Shown here: piece by piece, positions 1-10,055 of the stretch
How positions within the stretch are numbered: position 1 is the first letter of the stretch
Layout of the letters: every line of letters begins with the position of its first letter
Assembly: GCF_000744185.1 (NCBI RefSeq)
Contig: NZ_JQLL01000001.1
Coordinates: 2,261,001 to 2,325,000, forward strand
Reading direction: 5' to 3'
Length of the DNA: 64,000 bases
DNA from: Carnobacterium funditum DSM 5970
Lineage (GTDB): Bacteria; Bacillota; Bacilli; Lactobacillales; Carnobacteriaceae
The notes under the pieces: model-generated
The model's database searches: none
The model's input: the letters and a program-made list of their open reading frames with translations, nothing else
Told to the model about the DNA's origin: nothing
Made by a program: the position numbers and the translations under genes

Positions 1-24
1 CGCACTTAAAAGTAAGATATTCAA
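1..24 (-). CDS. 5' end of a leftward gene, cut by the window edge
   Basis: Only eight codons are visible, reading MNILLLSA from a TTG start at position 24. The start is supported by a strong Shine-Dalgarno GGAGGTGA (38-31 on the minus strand) with a six-base spacer. A short hydrophobic strand beginning NILLLSA resembles the first beta strand of a nucleotide-binding fold, for example ATP-grasp or glycosyltransferase proteins, but eight residues cannot identify a family. Confidence 0.5.
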
Positions 25-1157
25 ATTTATTCACCTCCTCTAAATTAGATTTCTCTATATAATAAATAGTAAAACAGGATAACATTTAGAAAGTCTTTTT
101 TAGCATCTCAGAAGTAAAAAGATTTAAAATAGATACAAGCAGTTTACCATTCCTATAAAGATTATGCACATCTTTAGATTTTTTTTTTGATAAAAAGATA
201 AAATGAGTAGTGAAGCTTTGATAAATAGCTTGATTCAGTCTCGTTGGTAAATCATTTGATGCATTTTTAGAGCCAATTGGATTTTAAGTAACTCGTCTGT
301 ATCTTTAAAATCAAGTAGATTAACAGGGCGGTTTTTCAATTTAATAAAGTAAGCCTTTGCGATGGATATAGAGTTATCTAGAGGTTTTGGTAATAGTAAA
401 TGGATTGTAAATCCTTCACTCAAGAGTCGCAATTAATGCATTATGAAACTTTTGTTATGGTCGTATAATGTACTCAATGTGTAGATGGAAATCTTTTGTC
501 TTTCTTTTTGAAGCACATCGTTCTTTTAAAAAGGGTGAATGATAAAATCATCAAAGACATAAAAGGGTGATTGGTTAAATTTTGTGTGATTTTCAAAGCA
601 ATTAACAGTTTCAAAAAGGAAAACTAATCTAGTGCATCTAGATTAGCCATAATAGTAACACTAGAAATTTTATTAACTAGCCTTTTAAAACGGGGAATAA
701 CGTTAGATTATTTGAATGGAGCTAATTGTAAAGATTATAGACCGTCAGCATAGTATAGTCTCCTCATCTTATCAGATAATAATAGAAATGAAACCGCTTG
801 CTATACGCATAGTATACCATTTTAATGAAGATAACCCTATATTTTTCATTCTATATAATGGCTAAATAGCTAAAAAATATAGAAAAATTTAATTTGGGTT
901 TGGATAGATATTATTTATAGCGTGTTTCTTCAATTGACATGGAGTTGATTGATTAAGAATTATTATTCTACGTTACTAATTTAGGTTTCTCACATTGTAA
1001 AAGCAGCTGATTCATTAAAAACCAAAGTGTTTAATTTTGTAGCGAGCAGGGATTATTTCTATGGTCCTATATGGATGCTCTTATGTAAATGTGCATTAGA
1101 TGCAGCAAATGGCATTGGAAAAATAGGGCAATGGTCCCTTTAGTTGGGAAGCAATGA

Positions 1158-1424
1158 ATGATTTTGAAAGAAATGCTAAAAATCATAACAATAGAAAATC
1201 CTAACGTTCCTATTCTAGTTTTAGAATTTAGGGGTGTGCTAACAAGAATCGACGTAAGAAAGATGATAGCAACTGGGAAAGGTCCAATTAGTAATATAAC
1301 TATTGCCCACAAAGATTTTGCTATCGCAGTGATTGGTGAAGGTATCCAGAATCCTCCATTTGAAACTTTCGAAAAAGCTACCAAAGCATTAAAAGAGACG
1401 AATCATCATAAAAAGATTAAATAA
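1158..1424 (+). CDS. short hypothetical ORF or gene remnant, not recognised
   Basis: An 88-residue open frame whose translation reads like a real protein segment: it has hydrophobic beta-like stretches (NVPILVLEFRG, FAIAVIGEG) and an amphipathic charged C-terminus ending in lysines. I do not recognise the family. There is no good Shine-Dalgarno before the ATG, and the flanks carry many stops, so it may be the 3' remnant of a longer gene whose front has decayed. It could also be a chance ORF. Confidence 0.3.
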   Translation: MILKEMLKIITIENPNVPILVLEFRGVLTRIDVRKMIATGKGPISNITIAHKDFAIAVIGEGIQNPPFETFEKATKALKETNHHKKIK

Positions 1425-1494
1425 GTTAATGGAAAATGAGAGAAAATGAAAATAAACTCAGAAACATTAGAAAAAATAAAAAATTTTCACTTTA

Positions 1495-1508
1495 AGAAAA
1501 CGTTGTCA
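1495..1508 (+). promoter_or_regulatory. cre-like CcpA site upstream of the glycogen operon
   Basis: AGAAAACGTTGTCA matches the catabolite-responsive consensus TGWAANCGNTNWCA at every position except the first. It lies about 180 bases before the chosen glgB start. Glycogen operons of Lactobacillales are commonly under carbon catabolite control, so CcpA binding here is a reasonable inference. I could not assign a convincing -35/-10 pair nearby, so the direction of the effect is open. Confidence 0.55.
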
Positions 1509-1686
1509 TTGCGGAGTTTTTTAACAATTAAACAGGAGAAAAATGTTGATAGAATTAGTGTTTGGGGAGGGTAACTAGTTAAATATGAGAGAAAATAGAT
1601 ATAGGGTGTCATTATGAAGGAAAAATGATAAAATAATGAGTGTAAGGTTTACTTATCATTCTTTTGTACAGAAAGGAGTCCGACAA

Positions 1687-3615
1687 TTGGTTAAACAAGT
1701 GAATAAAGAATCAAATCTAGAATTATTAGAAAAGGAAATGTATTTTTTCAATACAGGCCAACATTTTGATAGCTACTTGGCGTTAGGTTGTTCTTGTGAA
1801 ATTTACGAGGGAACTGAAGGTTTTCGATTTACTGTATGGGCACCTCATGCAAAAAAAGTTTCTCTGGTAGGAGATTTTTGTAGTTGGACTGATGGAATAG
1901 AAATGGAAAGAGTAGCCGAGACCGGTACGTGGACAGTTTTTACACCTGTTGCACAAGAAGGACAGTGTTATAAATATTTAATCGAACAAGCAAATGGAAA
2001 AATAAAATTAAAAATTGATCCTTATGCTTATGCGTTTGAAGTGCGTCCTAAAGACGCGTCAGTAGTAAAGGATTTGCCACAAAAGAAATGGAAAGATAGT
2101 TTATGGATGGCCAATAAAAAAAGATACAACAACACAACACGTCCGATGAACATCTACGAAGTTCATCTAAGTTCGTGGAAATGTCATGCCGATGGTTCGT
2201 GGTATAGCTTAGTAGAATTACAAGAAGAACTTATCCCATATGCAAAAGAAATGGGGTACACACATATAGAATTCATGCCGTTAATGGAACACCCTCTTGA
2301 TGCTTCATGGGGCTATCAATTAACTGGGTATTACGCTGTTTCATCTAAATATGGAACGATGGAAGAATTTCAAAACTTTGTAGAAGCAGCTCATCAAGCA
2401 CATTTAGGCGTCATTATGGATTGGGTTCCGGGTCATTTTAACCGCAATGATTATGGAATGGCTTATTTTGATGGGACGGCTCAATTTGAATACACAGATA
2501 CAAATAAAGCTCAAAACTTTAGATGGGGAACCATGAATTTTGACCTTGGAAAAGCGCAACTACACAGTTTCCTAATTTCTAATGCTTTATTCTGGCTCGA
2601 ACAATTTCATTTAGACGGATTACGAGTAGATGCCGTTTCAAGTATGTTGTACTTAGACTATGATGAAGGCCCTTGGACACCTAATGAAGATGGAAGCAAC
2701 CACAATCGTGAAGGTGTGGACTTTATAAAAAAACTAAATACGACTATTTTACATCGCCACCCTCAAACACTGATGATCGCCGAAGAAAGTACAGCGTGGT
2801 CTAATGTAACTAGCCCTGTCGATCAAGGCGGATTAGGTTTTAATTACAAGTGGAACATGGGATGGATGAACGACACCTTAAAATTCTTCGAATTAGAACC
2901 ACATCAAAGGAAATATCACTTCAACTTAATCACTTTTTCATTTATGTACGCTTTCAATGAACAATTTATTTTGCCTTTTTCTCATGATGAAGTTGTCCAT
3001 GGAAAGAAATCACTGATGCATAAAATGCCAGGGGATCGCTACAATCAATTTGCCGGTTTACGAGTGATGGAAGTTTATAAGATGACTCATCCAGGTAAAA
3101 AATTAGATTTTATGGGAAATGAATTTGGCCAATTTTTAGAATGGCGTGTTCATTCTGAATTAGAATGGACGAGCCTAGAAGATGAGATGAACAAAAAACA
3201 CCAGTATTTTACAAAAACGATCAATGAATTGTATAAAAAAGAACGAGCTTTATGGGAAATTGACCATGACTCATCAGGTATTGAAATTCTAGATGCTGAT
3301 AATGCAGAGCAAAGTATTTTGACCTTTATCAGAAAAGGCCAAAAAACACGTGACTTCTTAATTGTACTTTGCAACTTTATGCCGATTGAGCGGCCCAGAT
3401 TTAAAGTAGGGGTTCCTTATGAAGGAACGTACGAAGAGCTATTGAATACAGAAATGATTGAATTTGGAGGTGTATGGACAAAGAATCAAGGTCCTCTAAA
3501 AACAGTCAATGAGTCTTTTAACCGACAACAGAATCATGTTGAACTAATTCTTCCAGCTATGAGTGTAGTAATTCTAAGACCTAAAAGAATAAAAGGAGTT
3601 CCAAAAGCTAATTAG
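1687..3615 (+). CDS. glgB: 1,4-alpha-glucan branching enzyme
   Basis: Cuts alpha-1,4 glucan chains and re-attaches them through alpha-1,6 bonds, making the branch points of glycogen. The N-terminal third is a CBM48/isoamylase-type beta domain (the VWAPHAKKVSLVGDF region), followed by a GH13 catalytic barrel. The conserved catalytic elements are visible: DGLRVDAV with Asp near residue 315, the IAEEST Glu near 366, and SHDEVVHGK. I chose the TTG at 1687 because GAAAGGAG (1671-1678) sits eight bases before it; the in-frame ATG at 1636 has only a weak, distant AAGG. This gives 642 residues, normal for the family. It is first in the glgBCDAP operon and is followed 53 bases later by glgC. Confidence 0.95.
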   Translation: MVKQVNKESNLELLEKEMYFFNTGQHFDSYLALGCSCEIYEGTEGFRFTVWAPHAKKVSLVGDFCSWTDGIEMERVAETGTWTVFTPVAQEGQCYKYLIEQANGKIKLKIDPYAYAFEVRPKDASVVKDLPQKKWKDSLWMANKKRYNNTTRPMNIYEVHLSSWKCHADGSWYSLVELQEELIPYAKEMGYTHIEFMPLMEHPLDASWGYQLTGYYAVSSKYGTMEEFQNFVEAAHQAHLGVIMDWVPGHFNRNDYGMAYFDGTAQFEYTDTNKAQNFRWGTMNFDLGKAQLHSFLISNALFWLEQFHLDGLRVDAVSSMLYLDYDEGPWTPNEDGSNHNREGVDFIKKLNTTILHRHPQTLMIAEESTAWSNVTSPVDQGGLGFNYKWNMGWMNDTLKFFELEPHQRKYHFNLITFSFMYAFNEQFILPFSHDEVVHGKKSLMHKMPGDRYNQFAGLRVMEVYKMTHPGKKLDFMGNEFGQFLEWRVHSELEWTSLEDEMNKKHQYFTKTINELYKKERALWEIDHDSSGIEILDADNAEQSILTFIRKGQKTRDFLIVLCNFMPIERPRFKVGVPYEGTYEELLNTEMIEFGGVWTKNQGPLKTVNESFNRQQNHVELILPAMSVVILRPKRIKGVPKAN

Positions 3616-3620
3616 ACTTA

Positions 3621-3668
3621 AAAAGGAGGGTAGAGGAAGAGTAGTTTAAAAATACTCTTCCAAGTGAT
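3621..3668 (+). promoter_or_regulatory. glgC translation leader: SD separated from start by a hairpin
   Basis: A perfect Shine-Dalgarno AAAAGGAGGG (3621-3630) is 39 bases from the glgC ATG, too far for normal initiation. Between them is a perfect 9-bp hairpin, GGAAGAGTA (3635-3643) pairing with TACTCTTCC (3653-3661). Folding it leaves 12 unpaired bases between AAGGAGG and ATG, a workable spacing. No other good ribosome binding site is present next to the start. Confidence 0.6.
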
Positions 3669-4820
3669 ATGAGTAAAATTGAAACATTAGCGATGATTTT
3701 AGCAGGTGGGCAAGGTTCGCGTTTAGGAAAATTAACGAAAGAAATAGCCAAACCGGCAGTACCTTTTGGTGGAAAATATCGGATTATTGATTTTGCTTTA
3801 AGTAATTGTGTTAACTCAGGTATAAAAAATGTTGGGGTAGTTACACAATATCAACCCAGAGAGTTAAATAAACATGTAGGAAATGGTGCATCGTGGGGGT
3901 TAAATATTCATAATGGTGGAGCGACGATACTCCAACCTTATGCCAGTGTCGACGGTGAAAAATGGTTTAAAGGAACCGCTAATGCGATTTATCAAAATAT
4001 TAGTTTCATTGACCAACACAATCCTGATTATGTCTTAGTTCTTTCAGGAGACCATATTTATAAAATGGATTATCAAGAAATGCTGGACTTCCATAAACTA
4101 AAAAAAGCGGCTTTGACCGTTGGGGTAATACCTGTTCCTATTGAAGAAGCACCTCGCTTTGGGATTATGAATACGGATCAAACAGGTCGGATTATTGAGT
4201 TTGAAGAAAAACCAAAAGAACCAAAAAGTAATTTAGCTTCAATGGGTGTTTATATATTCGATTGGGCTTTATTGAAGAAATACCTCGTTGAAGATCAAGC
4301 AAAAAGAAGAGAATTAGAAGATTTTGGCAAAGACGTTATCCCAGCTTATTTAGGGAACGGTGAAAACATTTTTGCTTATGCCTTTACAGATTACTGGAAA
4401 GACGTTGGAACAATTGAAAGTCTATGGGAAGCTAATATGGAATTTCTAGATCCGACACATGCATTGAATATTCGAAATTCAGATTGGCGCATTTATTCTC
4501 AAAATCCATCAGCCCCACCTCAATTCCTGACAGAAACGTCAAAAGTAACGGATGCGATGATTGTTGATGGCTGTTATATAGCAGGAGAAATCACACATTC
4601 TATTTTGTCACATCATGTTAAAGTAGGAAAAGGATCGATTGTAGAAAATAGTATTGTTATGTCGGGTGTCACAATTGGAGAGAATGTTGTCATTAAATAT
4701 GCCATTGTTGGAGATAACGCTCAAATACATGATGGAGCTTATCTTGTTGGAAAAGAAAAAGAAATTATGGTTATCGGGTATAACGAAGAGATAGGAGGAC
4801 TAAAAGATGAAGAAGCATAA
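3669..4820 (+). CDS. glgC: glucose-1-phosphate adenylyltransferase, catalytic subunit
   Basis: Makes ADP-glucose from ATP and glucose-1-phosphate, the committed step of glycogen synthesis. The N-terminal nucleotidyltransferase signature [15 protein letters not shown] is intact, followed by [15 protein letters not shown]. The FEEKP and [16 protein letters not shown] motifs are also present, and a C-terminal left-handed beta-helix follows. Length (383 residues) is usual for Gram-positive GlgC. It probably pairs with GlgD, encoded next, as in Bacillus and related Firmicutes. Its start codon is fixed by homology to the family N-terminus, although the ribosome binding site is unusually far upstream behind a hairpin. 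Its 3' end overlaps glgD by 14 bases. Confidence 0.96.
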   Translation: MSKIETLAMILAGGQGSRLGKLTKEIAKPAVPFGGKYRIIDFALSNCVNSGIKNVGVVTQYQPRELNKHVGNGASWGLNIHNGGATILQPYASVDGEKWFKGTANAIYQNISFIDQHNPDYVLVLSGDHIYKMDYQEMLDFHKLKKAALTVGVIPVPIEEAPRFGIMNTDQTGRIIEFEEKPKEPKSNLASMGVYIFDWALLKKYLVEDQAKRRELEDFGKDVIPAYLGNGENIFAYAFTDYWKDVGTIESLWEANMEFLDPTHALNIRNSDWRIYSQNPSAPPQFLTETSKVTDAMIVDGCYIAGEITHSILSHHVKVGKGSIVENSIVMSGVTIGENVVIKYAIVGDNAQIHDGAYLVGKEKEIMVIGYNEEIGGLKDEEA

Positions 4821-5982
4821 AATTAGTGCCATTTTAAATTTAAACGAGGATGATTTAAAACTGTTTCCTCTAACAGAAAAACGTTCAGTTGCATCCTTAC
4901 CTTTCGGCTGTCGTTACCGCCTGATAGACTTTCCTTTTACTAGTCTTCACAATGCTGCAATTGATTCTGCTGCATTTTTCATAGCAGGGAGTGGACGCTC
5001 GTTACATGATCATATCCGTAGTGGAGCTTCTTGGGGTTTGGATTCATCCATTGGTGGGGGCTTGTTTCCTCATACACAAATGACGATAAGAGAAGCTGTA
5101 GAGAGGGAAAAAGGGGGTGCAATCAATAGTTTTTACCATGATCAAATTCATTATGTGATGCGTTCAAAATCAGAGTATGTTGTGATGATGGGCAGTAAAA
5201 TGCTATGTAATATTGATATTCAGGCACTCTTACGCTACCATCAAGAAAAAGAAGCGGATATCACGGTTATGTACAAAAATATGAACTTACCTTCATACAT
5301 TGGAAGTGATGATGAAACCTATCTCTTATTTGAAAATCAGACGACCGATAGAATAACGGATGTGGTTTCTTTCGATAAGTTAGAATCAAATGTACAAAAA
5401 GTAGCTGTAAATATGGATGTTGTGATTATGGATGCTGAGAAGTTTATTGAATTAGCGATACAAGCTCGTAAAAGTAAACTGAATAGTGAGACCATGCTCC
5501 TTTTCAAAGACCACTTAAAGGATGTTAAAGTATTTGGATATGAGTATACCGGTTATTTGAAAAATATTAATAGCATCCAAAGTTACTTTGAGGCCAATAT
5601 GGACATGTTGAATGAGACAAATTACAACGCGTTATTAAACAGAGGAGATTCGATCATTACAAAAGTTAAAAACGGGGCTCCCACATTTTATTCTAAAGAT
5701 GCGCAAGTTAAAAACTCACAATTTGCTAGTGATTGCTTAATCGAGGGAGAAGTTGAGAATTCATTGATTTTCCGTAAAGTGACAATCGCTAAAGGTGCTA
5801 AAATAAATCATTCAATCGTTATGCAAGGAAGTCGAATCGGTAAAGGCTCTTCTCTAGAATACGTTATTCTAGATAAAGGCGTGAAAATAGGTGAAAATGT
5901 GCATTTAAAAGGGACGGCAGATAATATTAAAGTGATCAAGAAAAATACGGTCGTTGAACCTGAGAAAGGAGTTAAAGCGTAA
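4807..5982 (+). CDS. glgD: glucose-1-phosphate adenylyltransferase regulatory subunit
   Basis: A GlgC paralogue that forms the mixed ADP-glucose pyrophosphorylase with GlgC in Firmicutes. It keeps the fold and the C-terminal beta-helix repeats, but the N-terminal signature is replaced ([21 protein letters not shown] instead of AGGxGxRL), which fits a regulatory rather than catalytic role. The [15 protein letters not shown] motif is typical of GlgD. The start overlaps the end of glgC by 14 bases and has ATAGGAGGA upstream, so the two are translationally coupled. 391 residues, normal length. Confidence 0.95.
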   Translation: MKKHKISAILNLNEDDLKLFPLTEKRSVASLPFGCRYRLIDFPFTSLHNAAIDSAAFFIAGSGRSLHDHIRSGASWGLDSSIGGGLFPHTQMTIREAVEREKGGAINSFYHDQIHYVMRSKSEYVVMMGSKMLCNIDIQALLRYHQEKEADITVMYKNMNLPSYIGSDDETYLLFENQTTDRITDVVSFDKLESNVQKVAVNMDVVIMDAEKFIELAIQARKSKLNSETMLLFKDHLKDVKVFGYEYTGYLKNINSIQSYFEANMDMLNETNYNALLNRGDSIITKVKNGAPTFYSKDAQVKNSQFASDCLIEGEVENSLIFRKVTIAKGAKINHSIVMQGSRIGKGSSLEYVILDKGVKIGENVHLKGTADNIKVIKKNTVVEPEKGVKA

Positions 5983-7425
5983 ATGACAATGAAAGTACTT
6001 TTTGCAGCAGCAGAGTGCGCTCCTTTTTTTAAAACAGGGGGATTAGGAGACGTTGCTGGCGCTTTACCAAAAGAGCTCACCCAGCAAGGTGTTGATGTTC
6101 AAGTTGTTTTACCTTTCCATACTACAATGCCTCAAAAATTCAAAGATAAGCTAGAGGATGTATTGCAATTTGAAGTAAAAGTGGGTTGGCGAAATCAATT
6201 TTGTGGGTTAAAGCGCTTGGTTAAAGATAACGTAACCTATTACTTTATTGATAATCGTTATTATTTTGATCGTCCTAATCTATATGGATACGATGATGAT
6301 GGAGAGCGGTTTGCTTTCTTTTCTCAAGCCGTCTGCGAAATGATGGAAAAAATTAATTTTATACCAGATGTCCTTCATTTAAATGACTGGCATACAGCCA
6401 TCATTCCGGTGTTGTTAAAAGATAAATACCATTGGATAAAAGACTACCAAAAAATTAAAACCGTATTGACTATTCACAACCTTCAATTTCAAGGTATATA
6501 CAGTCAAGCAGTTTTATCCGATTGGTACGGCATTGGTTATAATGCTTATCACGAACAAGGTTTGAAGTATTATGAGGATTTGAATGTACTAAAAGGTGGA
6601 ATCTTCTTTGCAGACCAAGTAACAACTGTTAGCCCAACATATGCTGAGGAAATTCAAACACCGTATTTTGGTGAGAATTTAGATGGAGTCTTACGTCAAA
6701 ACAAGTATAAGTTGAGTGGAATCTTAAATGGCATCGACTATGATGAATTCAATCCTGAAACAGACAAAAAAATTCAACATCATTTTACTGTTAAAGATTT
6801 AAGTGGAAAATCAAAAGACAAAGCTCTTTTACAAGAAAAAGTTGGGTTGCCGGTTGATCCGGATGTGCCACTTATATCAATGGTTAGTCGTTTAACGGCT
6901 CAAAAAGGCTGTCATTTATTGCGTGAACAAATGGATGAATTGATGAAACGTGATGTGCAGTTGTTGATTTTAGGAACTGGTGAAAAAGAGTATGAGGACA
7001 GTTTCCGTTATTTTAATTGGCGGTATCCAGAAAAATTCAAAGCAATCATTGATTTTGACGTAACACTAGCACAACAAATATATGCTGGCAGTGACTTGTT
7101 TATTATGCCATCAGCCTTTGAGCCTTGTGGCTTATCACAGTTGTATTCTCTTAGATATGGGACATTACCGATTGTTCACGAAACAGGCGGTCTAAAAGAT
7201 ACAGTCATACCTTATAATGCCGTTATTGGAGAAGGAACGGGGTTTAGTTTTTATGATTACCGTAGCCATGTGATGCTAGAAACCATTGACCAATCTATCG
7301 CCGTTTATTACGATGAACCTAAACGGTGGAGGGCATTAATCAAACAAGCGATGAGTCAAGATTACAGTTGGAAAAAATCAACGAAAATTTACATTAAACA
7401 TTATCAATCATTAATAGAAAAATAA
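5983..7425 (+). CDS. glgA: glycogen synthase (ADP-glucose type)
   Basis: A GT5 glycosyltransferase that adds glucose from ADP-glucose to the growing alpha-1,4 chain. The signature FFKTGGLGDVAGALP is near the N-terminus (ADP-glucose binding Lys) and the C-terminal EPCGLSQLYSLRYGTLPIVH region holds the conserved catalytic Glu area. At 480 residues it has full length. The start ATG directly follows the glgD stop, with GAAAGGAG about 12 bases upstream; a second in-frame ATG two codons later could also be used. A stem-loop with T-run follows the gene, so glgP and the last gene may be expressed at a different level. Confidence 0.96.
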   Translation: MTMKVLFAAAECAPFFKTGGLGDVAGALPKELTQQGVDVQVVLPFHTTMPQKFKDKLEDVLQFEVKVGWRNQFCGLKRLVKDNVTYYFIDNRYYFDRPNLYGYDDDGERFAFFSQAVCEMMEKINFIPDVLHLNDWHTAIIPVLLKDKYHWIKDYQKIKTVLTIHNLQFQGIYSQAVLSDWYGIGYNAYHEQGLKYYEDLNVLKGGIFFADQVTTVSPTYAEEIQTPYFGENLDGVLRQNKYKLSGILNGIDYDEFNPETDKKIQHHFTVKDLSGKSKDKALLQEKVGLPVDPDVPLISMVSRLTAQKGCHLLREQMDELMKRDVQLLILGTGEKEYEDSFRYFNWRYPEKFKAIIDFDVTLAQQIYAGSDLFIMPSAFEPCGLSQLYSLRYGTLPIVHETGGLKDTVIPYNAVIGEGTGFSFYDYRSHVMLETIDQSIAVYYDEPKRWRALIKQAMSQDYSWKKSTKIYIKHYQSLIEK

Positions 7426-7480
7426 GGCTAAAAAATATAGGAGCTTATGAATTATATTGAATGACAGAGTATAAAAAGTT

Positions 7481-7540
7481 CTGATTTAATGAGTAGTTGT
7501 AAGAGAACTTGTGACTTTACTCTAAATCAGGATTTTTTTA
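7481..7540 (+). terminator. stem-loop between glgA and glgP
   Basis: CTGATTTA (7481-7488) pairs with TAAATCAG (7523-7530), extended by GAGTA/TACTC after a two-base bulge, and is followed by GATTTTTTTATT. This has the form of an intrinsic terminator in the middle of the operon. It could reduce read-through into glgP rather than end the operon, since no clear new promoter is seen before glgP. Confidence 0.6.
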
Positions 7541-7594
7541 TTCTAAAAAGAATAAACGAACCCGTTGACTGTTCAATGGAGATGGAGGATAGGA

Positions 7595-10030
7595 ATGGAC
7601 TTAACAATAAATCAGTTTAAACAAGAATTTAGTCAGACATTTGAAAATATGTATGCATTTGATCTTGCAAATTCATCTCCAATACAACAATACACAGCTT
7701 TAGGAAATTATTTAAGATTTTCTTATTCAGACGATTGGAATAAAACTAAGCAAAAATACTTGGGTGAACAAGTCAAACAAGTCTATTATTTTTCAATAGA
7801 ATTTTTACCAGGCCGTATGTTGAAAAGCAATTTACTAAACTTAGGTATTTTAGATACTGTACGAGACGGATTAAATGATATGGGTTTAAATTTTGAAGAA
7901 ATAGTAAAATCAGAAACTGATCCAGCTCTTGGAAACGGTGGTTTGGGGCGTTTAGCATCTTGTTTTATGGACTCAATTGCCTCGTTAGGCCTTCCAGGAA
8001 ACGGAAATGGTATTCGTTATCGCTATGGATTATTTCAACAAAAATTTGTTGACGGTTACCAAGTTGAATTACCAGATAACTGGTTAAGAAATGGAAATGT
8101 CTGGGAAGTACGTAAAGAAAATAAAGCAGTAATTGTTCGTTTTGGTGGCCAAGTTGGCTTAGTTGAAGGAGCCAATGGAAATCTAAAAGCAACTTATTTT
8201 AATACTCAAAATATTTTAGCAGTTCCTTACGACACGGGAATGGTCGGTTACCAAAACGATGTCGTAAACAATTTACGACTTTGGTCGGCTGAAATTCCGC
8301 CTGAAGAAGAAATCCACTACCATACAATAGCTGACAGAGAACAAGTGAGTCAGATTACGGAAGTATTATACCCAGATGATTCAAATCATGAAGGTCAAAT
8401 TCTTCGATTACGACAAGAGTACTTTTTTACATCAGCTGGAATTCAAAGTATTGTTTCGTATTATAAACAAACAGGTCTTTCATGGCAACACTTTCCAAAT
8501 AAAATAGCGATTCATATTAATGATACCCATCCATCATTGGCTATCCCAGAATTGATGAGAGTTCTTCTGGATGACGAAGACTTAAGTTGGGGACAAGCTT
8601 GGGAAATCACTAAAAAAACAATGAGTTATACCAATCATACCGTTTTACAAGAAGCTATGGAGAAATGGTCTATTGAGATGGTTAGAAAGTTATTGCCGCG
8701 TATTTATCAGATCATTGAAGAAATCAATCACAGACACATCGAAAAGAAATTGCCTTTGTATGGATCAGATTTGACGTACCGAACAGCGATCATCGCAGAC
8801 GGCTACGTTAAAATGGCGCACTTAGCCATTATTGGAAGTCATAGTGTAAATGGTGTAGCAAAACTGCACACCGAAATTTTAATGCATGATGTACTAAATG
8901 ATTTTTATCAAATGTATCCGGCCAAGTTTAACAATAAAACAAATGGCATCACGCAAAGACGCTGGTTGCATCTAGCTAATGAAGAATTAACAAAACTAAT
9001 TGATGATAAAATTGGAATAGATTGGAAAACGAATCCAGCAGAATTGAAACTCTTTAAAGCATTTATGACAAACCAAGAAACGTTGGACAAACTAGGAGCA
9101 ATTAAATTAAAGAATAAAGAGAAGTTTGCAGCTTACGTGAAAAAAGAAATGGACATTGAATTAAATCCCAACGCATTGTTTGATGTGCAAATTAAACGAT
9201 TGCACGCTTATAAAAGACAACTGTTGAATGTACTGCACATTATCAATCGGTATTTGCAGATCAAAGAAGATCCAATGGTAGCTATCCAACCGCGAGTTTT
9301 TATTTTTGGAGCAAAAGCAGCACCTAGTTATTCATATGCAAAACAAATAATAAAATTAATTAATGCCCTTGCTAACTTAGTGAATAACGATAAAACGATT
9401 GGCGATAAATTAAAAGTTGTATTTGTTGAAAACTATGGCGTTTCATTGGCTGAACTTATTATTCCGGCTGCTGAAGTCAGTGAACAGATTTCGTTAGCAG
9501 GTAAAGAAGCATCTGGTACAAGCAATATGAAATTGATGTTGAATGGGGCATTAACGATTGCAACCCTAGATGGAGCCAATGTAGAAATTCGAGATTTTGT
9601 GGGAAAAGACAATTTATTCTTGTTTGGCTTGAATGATCAAGAAGTTCAAGCTTTTAATGAAAATGGATCGTATCACCCAAGAGAAATATACGAGACCAAT
9701 CCACGATTAAAGCAAGTGTTAAATACGCTTATTGATGGAACCATTCCGGATATTGAAACGGAAGGACGCGCTATTTTTGACTCTCTCGTTTATCATAATG
9801 ATGAATATTTTTTATTGAAAGACTTTGATAGTTATATCCAAGCACAAGAAGAAATTGATCAGTTGTACCAAAATAAAAATAAATGGAACCAAAAATCACT
9901 AATGAATATTGCCAGTTCAGGACCGTTTTCAGCAGACTTTACGATTCAGCGGTATGCTGAAGAAATTTGGAAAATAGATTCTCCGTTGACGGATGCGCAT
10001 CAAAAATCATTTTTGACAGAACCCATTTAA
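7595..10030 (+). CDS. glgP: glycogen/maltodextrin phosphorylase
   Basis: Releases glucose-1-phosphate from alpha-1,4 glucan ends using phosphate and pyridoxal phosphate (GT35 family). The family motif EASGTSNMKLMLNGALTIAT, whose Lys (about residue 645) carries the cofactor, is intact, as are ALGNGGLGRLASCFMDS near the N-terminus and QIKRLHAYKRQLLN. The start at 7595 is chosen over the TTG at 7565 because GGAGGAT lies just before 7595 and the protein then begins MDLTINQFKQEF; this gives 811 residues, normal for the family. It lies after an intra-operon stem-loop and 25 bases before the GH13 gene. Confidence 0.95.
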   Translation: MDLTINQFKQEFSQTFENMYAFDLANSSPIQQYTALGNYLRFSYSDDWNKTKQKYLGEQVKQVYYFSIEFLPGRMLKSNLLNLGILDTVRDGLNDMGLNFEEIVKSETDPALGNGGLGRLASCFMDSIASLGLPGNGNGIRYRYGLFQQKFVDGYQVELPDNWLRNGNVWEVRKENKAVIVRFGGQVGLVEGANGNLKATYFNTQNILAVPYDTGMVGYQNDVVNNLRLWSAEIPPEEEIHYHTIADREQVSQITEVLYPDDSNHEGQILRLRQEYFFTSAGIQSIVSYYKQTGLSWQHFPNKIAIHINDTHPSLAIPELMRVLLDDEDLSWGQAWEITKKTMSYTNHTVLQEAMEKWSIEMVRKLLPRIYQIIEEINHRHIEKKLPLYGSDLTYRTAIIADGYVKMAHLAIIGSHSVNGVAKLHTEILMHDVLNDFYQMYPAKFNNKTNGITQRRWLHLANEELTKLIDDKIGIDWKTNPAELKLFKAFMTNQETLDKLGAIKLKNKEKFAAYVKKEMDIELNPNALFDVQIKRLHAYKRQLLNVLHIINRYLQIKEDPMVAIQPRVFIFGAKAAPSYSYAKQIIKLINALANLVNNDKTIGDKLKVVFVENYGVSLAELIIPAAEVSEQISLAGKEASGTSNMKLMLNGALTIATLDGANVEIRDFVGKDNLFLFGLNDQEVQAFNENGSYHPREIYETNPRLKQVLNTLIDGTIPDIETEGRAIFDSLVYHNDEYFLLKDFDSYIQAQEEIDQLYQNKNKWNQKSLMNIASSGPFSADFTIQRYAEEIWKIDSPLTDAHQKSFLTEPI

Positions 10031-10055
10031 TTAGTGTATAAGAAAGGGTTAAAAC

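Larger units (their letters stand above)
25..1686. other. AT-rich stretch without a convincing gene
   Basis: This 1.66 kb lies between the leftward gene at the edge and glgB. It has frequent stops in all frames, only short ORFs without clear ribosome binding sites, and long A and T runs. It looks like decayed sequence plus the glycogen operon control region. The only items supported are an 88-codon ORF at 1158-1424 and a cre-like site at 1495-1508, listed separately. No tRNA, insertion-sequence ends or long repeats were seen. Confidence 0.5.

Noticed and set aside
235-432. 65-codon leftward ORF
   Set aside because: No ribosome site, TTG start, no recognisable family, and the flanks have stops in all frames.
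1067-1384. 105-codon leftward ORF opposite the short ORF at 1158
   Set aside because: Hydrophobic antisense reading of the other ORF, with no ribosome site.
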